A DNA stretch of 64,000 nt, taken from NCBI RefSeq assembly GCF_004210375.1, contig NC_134837.1, positions 18,671,586 through 18,735,585 of the forward strand. The letters run 5' to 3'. Source of the stretch: Tachypleus tridentatus (taxonomy: Eukaryota > Arthropoda > Merostomata > Xiphosura > Limulidae). Positions within the stretch are counted from its first letter, which is position 1. The number at the start of each line of letters is the position of its first letter. The notes below the pieces were generated by a model, which saw only the letters and a program-made list of their open reading frames with translations, had not been told where the DNA came from and made no database searches. Shown here in pieces: positions 50,401-59,400 of the stretch. Made by a program: the position numbers and the translations under genes.

Positions 50401-53400
50401 TGTTATTGTCATGCTGTCCAATGATACTGATGTTCTAGTCCTGAGCACTCACTGTTTCAGTTTGTTTCATTATCATGGACTGACAGAACTCTGAATGAGA
50501 GGTGGTGTAGAAGGCACTACAAGGTACATACCTCTTCCCACCCTGTTTCACAAATTAGAAACAGAAATGTGCAATGTTTTGCCTACCCTGGTTGTGTTGA
50601 CACATCTAGAAAAGTAGGCAGTAAAGGTGCTGTGCTAACAGCAAACCCATTAGCCTATCTGAAGGATTTTGGAAAGAACTTGAGTCATAAGGAAGCTTCA
50701 CTCCCCATAGCTGAGAAGTACTTGGTACAGATATTTACATGTGTCCCCTGCAGAGGAGTACTTGGTACAGGTATTTAAGATGTGGCGTCCCTACAGGCAG
50801 TACTTGGTACAGATATTTAAGATATGGTATCCCTACAGAGGAGTACTTGGTACAGGTATTTAAGATGTGGTGTCCCTACAGAGGAGTACTTGGTACAGGT
50901 ATTTAAGATGTGGTGTCCCTACAGAGGAGTACTTGGTACAGGTACTTAGAATGTGATGTCTCCTACAAGAGTACTTGGTACAAACATTTACAAGTGGTGT
51001 TCCATACAGAGGGACACCACGTGGTGTCCCCTACACTGGAGTGTGTATTACACATACTTAAAAATGGTGTCTGGTAGGTCCATTACAAAAGAATACTTGG
51101 TACAAGTATTTACAAGTGGCATCCCCTACAAGATAATGGATTAATTTTATTATTATAGACCAAGGAACATAACACTTGATGAGCAACAGCCAATGAATTA
51201 TGTTATAAGAAAGCATGTGACATATTTGCAGCTGAATTATTTGAGAATTCTGATCTGGAGTTAAAAGAGTATGGCTTCAAGAAGGAAGATGGACTGCTTG
51301 CACCATATATGTGCAACCAGCTAGTCCCAGATGATCTACCTCAGAGTTGAGCATGCACACAGTGTGTCATCCAGTGCTGCATATGCCATGATTAGAGTGT
51401 ATAATGCTGCAATTACTACAATTTTAAAGAATTCCAATTATATGGAACAGTTTGAAAAAATCTAATGTTGTCTTAAAGATACCTCTAACAATGCCATCAT
51501 CAATATGAAGGCTTCATTACTGCTCAATGTTGCTATATGTTTTGGATTGGATTCCTAGTCTGGAACTAATACAAAATTATGGGATATGACATTTTTCTAG
51601 CATGAGCATATTTAAATGGTTCACTAAGTTCTTATGGTTTGTTATATGTTCACTTATTGCTTCTGCAATAAAAATGTAAATTGTAGTAAAAAAAATTGTT
51701 ATTGACTTTCTTGATTGAATTCTAATAAATGTTATTAATGTGTAGTGTTTTCTCAATATATGTTAAGATAAAGCACAGCTACATATACCCTGCTATACAT
51801 GAAGTTCTTCTTTATTATGATGGCCATAATTATATCTATCATATCTTTGGAAGCTCAGGACCAACTGTTGTATATACAACAGAAATGCTCTCCTTGACTC
51901 CAAGAAACTTCATCTTGACATAAACATCATTTTGCAATCTACTTTGGAATATGAGATATAGCTATCTACCCCTTGAGGCTGCCATCTTTAATGACACACT
52001 GCCATCTTTAATGACACAAATGCATTAGGATTGTGTTGTTGCTAATCTATATCTAAATACAAAAATCATTATCTACTCTAGAACACAAGTTATGACTATT
52101 TACCTTTCACAGAAGTCACCTTTCTCCCTTATTGTTGTTTTCTAGAATGCCTATCCTGGATTTTTATGAACCTATCATGATACCCCTATTAAATATAGAG
52201 AGTAATATTCTGGACATGAAAACGTTCACAGGACCCACTTCAGCCAATGGACTAAAATGAAACTTAATGAAACCAACATACATTTCTGTTATTGAAGCTT
52301 CATTAATCTTTGGTAAATTAATGGACCCAATCTTGATTTCACAAAACATCTTGGTCAATTCATTGATCAAGTAATGACCCATTACTGAGATTTAGACTGA
52401 AAAATATTAAGTGTAATTAATGAAAAGCAGTGCCAAATTTTTTGTTCTTTTTTAATAAATAATAATGAAGAAAAAAATTATATAATCAAAACCCACTTAC
52501 CTTTTTCAAAAGTGTAGATCCAACTATATGGATCAAAATATGCCACTGTTAACACCAAGCACACAAGAAAGATTGTGAAACATCCTACTAATGCTGAACC
52601 AACACATAGTAAGAAGAACCTATAGAAAAACACAATATATTTCATGTTATCTTAAACCATAAAATACAATTCAATATAGTTGAAAAAATAAATTTCAGGA
52701 TATACTTCTTCAATATTTTGAATTTCTTTCATGGGTGAAGATATTGCATCATTCCATACAAAAACTGGGTCTATACTTTTACCTTTCTTCTCACTGGTCT
52801 AGATGTGAAGATAATTATGCAAGTATATTTAACTAGGTTTGGTAAGTTATACCTTTGTAGTAAGTAAACAATTTTTGTATAATTTTTTACTGAAATACAT
52901 CAATTCATTTTGTTGTTCATCTTAATAGAATTATTTCAACAAATAGGGTAGTTGATCTATTACAAAGATTTGTGATGATGAGAAACCCACTTAAAGTAAA
53001 AATGTATTCTCAAGATGACTGGTATGGGTATTAGCACTTTCATTAAAGTAAGGTAAGGAACAGCATTTCAGCCTCTGTTAACCTGAAGATGACCTAAGAA
53101 GGTCAAAACATTGCTCTGTACTTTATTTCAATTAAAGTGCTAATACCCACACCAGCTGTCTTAAAAATACATTATTAGAGGTTGTTGAATTATGTTTACA
53201 ACTAATAATTATATTAATTTACCATTATCATATAATTACAGATAGACAATTAATGTATTTAATTTGATAAGAGACTTGGTCATTTTACTGACCACATAAC
53301 CATGAAACTATACATAACTTTGATTGTACTAAGTGTATCTCCAGAAAATTGGGCAAGCTTACAGTGAATATTACAAGTATTTTGTACATAACAACTCAAT

Positions 53401-56400
53401 TTTTCTTATATGTTTACTAAATATTTGTCTGAAAATTTAAAAAGCCTTTACTGTGTCAATCAAAATGAAATGCAATCTTCATGTTAAAGAGCTTCCCAAA
53501 TAAATACAAGTTTTTTGAAGTTCAACTTTAAACCTTATCTCTTATTTTCTCAACCCTAACACAAACTATAGCAAAAATTGAAAAACGTGAAATAAAATTT
53601 TAAAAATATACCACTTTCTTTTATTATAATGACTGAAAATTGTAACAGACAATTAAAATTTATAGTAAAAGGTTTAGGCCTATTAAATTTTCATAACTGC
53701 TTTCATTTACTTTTGTTTTATTGCTCTTTGAACTATGCCTATCTACCATTACAGCATAAATCACCAAGAGGTAGAGCAGAGTAAGCAAGCAGATCAAATT
53801 ACACCATGTATGTCCAAACTACTTGTACACTGCCTTAGGTGTTGTAGCAAAAATTACTTAAGTTTTCTTCTTTAACATTTTAATTGCTGCAGTTTAGTTA
53901 CATTTATTAACAAATAAGTAACAATAAATTAAACTATATATAATAAACAAGAAATTTACTGTCTACTCTAGTTTTAGGCCAGACTGCACTCGAGTGCCTG
54001 TTTTCACAGACCTTATTTTTTCTAACCATATTCGTTGTCCAAATAATTTTTTTTATACCCCTCAAATATTAATTTTAAAACAAATAATAATTCAGAGAAC
54101 AACAGAATTCTACAAAACTACTATAATTTATCTGATTTTATACAAAACCTATAGGTTTTAAAAAATTCAAGCTTTACTGGAACACAGACCTCAGCCAATA
54201 CACATTAAAATCTGCTTGCTAAATAGTAGCTTTTACCAAGATAGACAACCATGATAATCATGTAGTTCCCAAAATGCTATTCATATTCATTATAAGCATA
54301 TGCCATGGATAAACCGACAGAACAGATAAGCGATTTCAAAACTACAAAGAGTTAGTAAGAACTTCTATGATACTTTTAACAAATTTATTTATCTCAGGAT
54401 AGTACTTGGAATATCTTATTTTGAATTCTGGCCTTCCAATATCTATAGTTGATGTATCTAACTGGTAGGTGTTCTGAAAACCGTACAAGAGAAAAGAAAA
54501 TTTTAAAAGGAGAATTCATAGCAGAGAGACACCACATGACACATAGAAAAGACCCAATATTTACTTAAATGATTCTTTACAAAATTAAGTCACTAAAACA
54601 AAATAATATAAAAACTTGGGTCATAACCTACATTTCGATGCCAAGCTACCTGACACACATTGATCATAAAGTGTTCAACTGAATTTGGAATATAACAGTA
54701 AAAATACCATGACATGCACACTTTAGACCTTGCCTGTATCCGTAAGATTAATCATAACTAGTGTTCTCAGTTATTATTATTGCAAATTATTCCAACTAAT
54801 GAAGGTTGCAATAAGAAGAATCAATTAATTTGATGTAAAGTATTAATCAATTACCAAATTCCAATAATTGCACATCTGTAGATATAATGTACACAAAATA
54901 TGCATCATAAACATAGGTACAACAATACACAGATGTTAGCATACAATTAAACTTATATTTGTTGTCCTTATTCATATAGAATATGAACAAATAGAATTAA
55001 ACTACAGTTATTTACCAAGAATCCTTCATGAAAAATTGTTATACACACCTCTATAACACAATACACGTATGATTAAACAGTCTACTTTCTCAAAATAACC
55101 TTTGATACTTGCATTATTTTTATGAAGCATACACTACAACCTTGATATAACTTTAAACTGGTATTAAACTGAGAATCTTTATGCTTTCAGGATTGAAATA
55201 TAGCTTTTAAAACATGGTGAAACAAAGCTTGACATTATTTTTCAAAGACAGCTGAAGGACAGTAATAAACAAGGATTAGTACTATAGCATTTCAATTATT
55301 CAATAACAATAATAATAATAAATGTTTTTTTTTAGTGTACGTACCTCCTAGTGAACTATTCTTAGTAAAACATTACCACCAATTAGTTTTGGTATGAAAA
55401 ATACCAGAATATCAAATCACTTTTGATATACACTAACTTGACAAAAGCACCTATAACCTAACTGATAAAATCAACATAAAAATCAAGTAACTGTTTCAAA
55501 ACTGTTTATTTAAAGTTCAACACTTTATACAACAGCTCTTACATACATTCTCAATCTACTTACTAAGTTTTTAAAAAGTTGTTTTCACATATTATATTGC
55601 AAAATAAAAGCATAATGGTAAGAGAATAAAAATTCTAAAAGCAAGCAACATGTGCTTCAAACACCATACTTGTAGTTTCTTCCTCCAACACAATTATTTA
55701 GCCACTTGCAGTGATGATCAAACTCAGCCACACACTTGTTACATGCACTACAGTGTTTGGATTTCAAACCCCTAGAAATGACACACATGTGAATCCATCA
55801 GTGATTAAACATTAGTATTCTCACAACAGAAAAAATACTTACAAAGCAAGTAAAATTTTATTGAATATCATTACATAAGTAATTTGTTTATCAAAGTCTT
55901 TCAATTTTTTTTTGCAATGAAAACATTATTTTCTTCTAGTTTCAAATGTATACTTTTAACAACTATGCAAATACCACTTTACAGAATCAAACATTTGAAA
56001 TATATCCATTAACAAAACTTACTATAATGCAAATTATGGTTACCAAAACATTATAAAATACACCCACTAAAATTTAGTTCTTAAATCATTTTGAACTTAA
56101 TAAAATTCCTCTTACAGCTCCACATAAACAGCTTATTTTATCAAGTGCCAAATCATTTGTCTTTAAAACAGCTTATTTTATCAAGTGCCAAATCATTTGT
56201 CTTTAAAACATCTAGAACAGAAGCACAACAGGTACAATTACATTATTGGCATGATAATTTTATGTTGCTACATTAACAAATTAATGTATTATTTTTACAA
56301 TTATTAAAAAAACTACATTGTGTCCAAGTTATATATAATGCTATAAAGATTGAAATATTTTTCTACAACACCCAGTAGGAAAATATGAAAATTTGTTGAA

Positions 56401-59400
56401 CTTTAAAGATTAAGTAATATATATAAAATAAATACAACTTACACCTTCACTTCACATATGTAACAGAATTGATTTTCTATTACATGTACATGTTTGGTGC
56501 GATCAAACGTAGGACATGGCCCGCTGAATTTTTTAGCAAGCACATTAGGATCTGCAGGGTTTAGACTTACACTGATGCCATGAATAACTAAATGAATAAT
56601 GTATATTACACTCAAGACCTAGACTTTTTGTTAAGAAAACTAGTCTAATTTCTTTATAATTTAGACAAAGTTTGCAATTTCTACAACATGAATATGACAG
56701 AACAGAATTTAACAACATTCATAATCACAATTAAACATCATATAAGTGGTTGTCTATGCCAGTTTACTTAAAGTACAATGCTTCTGAATAAGTGAAAACT
56801 GAAATCAGGTGGGATTCAAACCTGTGATTCTGCATGTCAGATATATGCTTCAGTCAGCTAAGTTTCTAAGTCTACCCAATCACAGTTCTCACTTTGTTAC
56901 CTGGGTTTTAAAAAACAGTTTGCAAAGATAACAATCTATACATTGTTAATTTAGTTTTAAAAACACTAGATTAAGTTTGAACATACTTAATACATTTATA
57001 TACAAAATGTGTGTACATTTATAAAATCTATTGTACTCTACAACAGTAACAACATGATTAAAACTCCAAGTAATTAAACTTTTCCAACCTCTAGCATAGT
57101 TTCCTGTACTGAAGTCTAGATAGAGTTGAAGGCTGTGTTCTCTACACACTAAACTCTCACAAAAATATTTTTATAGCTCACTAACTATTTTTGTCATAAT
57201 TCATTTATTTCAAAGATATTTTAGTAACTGTGATTATAAATAGTTATTACATTTTTTTCTTTAAAAAGCATACATAACAAACCTTTACTGGCTGAATAAC
57301 AACCAAAGGATACAACATAAGCTATAATCTGCCACACTCCACATGGGATTGATGGAACCAAAACACCAAAATAAACCACTGCAAAGAGTAACAAGAAAAA
57401 CCAAGCCAATGCTTGCAGAGGATGGAGAGGAAGAGACCATCCATTGCTTCTACTCCATATTTTGGTATCTCCTCTGCCCTTGAAACAAATATACATTGCC
57501 ATCTACATGGGGAAAAACGTGTATTACCATATTAGCATATTTACTAGCAATGTAAATATGTATATATATAACACAAAAGTTAAGTTTAAGTGTGAAAATT
57601 TAGAAGAAATATAGATCCAGAGAGCTTTGTGAATCATTACGAGTTGAGCAGTCGTTATCTGAGTAAACTTTAATTTAGATTTTAAGATCTGAAAAATCCT
57701 GCAATACTGATAAAAAAATCATTAAATAAAATACTGTGACCCTGGTTTCAGAATATAAATGAATAAGGAAGAGTGGCTGAGTGCAAGTAGTGGACAGCCA
57801 GTTCTGATAGATCATCCTAAATGAACACAGAATCTAGTTAAGTGGCATTTTGTTTTGCCAACGTACATGGCCTTACAGTCACTGTTGTATATTTATACAC
57901 AAGTAATAAATGTAGAAGTTTCGATGTTTGTTCTTGATATTAAAATAACTACTTAATGTGAAGGATAGGTTTGTGTATTATTCTAAGCTGAATTTAAGTG
58001 TAGAAGTATTTTACTAGAGAATAAAGTTGTTTTTTAATTTGTAGGGATTGTGAACCCATAAAACAAAGAAAGATAATTGTGAACCCATAAAACAAAGAGA
58101 GAGAATGAGGGTGAAATATGGGGATGGTATGCACATTAACTGCTAGTTGGAATTTGTTGTTTCAGAAATTGCATCTGGTCTTTATTAGAAGATTAGCCAA
58201 AGCTCTTTTGATTTAAATTTTAAAAATTTTAACATTCAACTGTTATGTAATGTATATGTATATAATAATTTATTTAGCTGTCTCTTTGTCACTTCTCTTA
58301 GTAACCAAATAAACTTGTGGTTATGATATTATATTATCTTAGTTAATAATTACCTTTTTATCACAATTTTCAGACTTCAATGAAGACGGAATTAGCGTAT
58401 TCTAAAACATTCAAACCTTGTAATAACAATGTTACGTGTTTCATAAACCACTTTCATTATTAGCATATTTATTATTTTAACAACATCAGCATCATCTTAA
58501 CTTATCTAGAACAGAGTAAACAGGTTTATGATAAAATGTAAATGAATAAACACAAGTGATTTCTCAAAAGAATGCAGTATATAATTATGTCACACCTAAG
58601 GGGTCAGTACTTGAATCTTACTGTCCCCTTATTTATATTAATAATATTGGTATGGGAAAAAAATCAGTAACTATGTAAAATTTAATACTGACATTAACTC
58701 TGATTAAGGACTAGGTAGGATCTAGTCATCTCATAACAACCAAAGTAACCACGAGAAGTCATACTATAATTTTTTATTACAAAAAACATATCTTCTTGAA
58801 TGTTTGAAAATTATCAGTAAAGATTACAAAACTATCACACACAAAATATCAGATTTTTTTAATTCAAGATTTGCTTGTGATTTTTTTTCCAAATGTTGAC
58901 TACCCAACATTCAAAGTAATTTTAATTTTAAAATTAAAAATACTTCTTGCATTACAAAACTGTCCAATTTCATTTGAAAATTCTTATTCCTCCTATTAAT
59001 CTCCAGATAACTATCAAACATTTTTTTTCTTATTTGTCACTTTCTCTACCTTATCTCTCTCTCTCTGTACATATTCAGTCAAATTGACCAATCATGAAAC
59101 CATGATGAAATATTAAGAAATAGACAAACTTTGCTTTTCCATTCTAGAATAACTAAATATTGTAACATGAAATCACAATATTCATTCTAAATAGCTTAAA
59201 TTCTCATGACATTATAATCTATTTATATTTATTGTTTTTCTTTTGACTTTTTAGCGACACCTGACTAATATCAAATACGTATACATTCACCAAAAGGTAT
59301 AGCATTTACATATATATGCATATTTGTCAGTTTCAAAGAAAAGCCTGTATTAGTAATAAAATTATAGCAATTTTTTGGATTTGAGGTCTTTTTACATAAA

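Larger units (their letters stand above)
45734..52500 (-). other. Intron 5
   Basis: 6.8 kb with two SINEs (45,995 and 48,719), a partial family 3 SINE near 47,220-47,270, a dispersed repeat segment (47,890-48,045) and the [14 protein letters not shown] relic (50,380-51,420). About 46,300-47,200 and 51,450-52,450 show nothing I can name. Confidence 0.7.
52620..55669 (-). other. Intron 4
   Basis: 3.05 kb with the fold-back repeat (53,004-53,170) and dispersed repeat copy C (53,270-53,560). The remaining 53,600-55,669 shows nothing recognised. Confidence 0.7.

Noticed and set aside
56441..56446. Alternative donor AAG|GTGTAA for exon 3
   Set aside because: It would leave phase 0 and break the join to exon 4. 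The donor two bases further on (GTAAGT) keeps the frame and matches the family.
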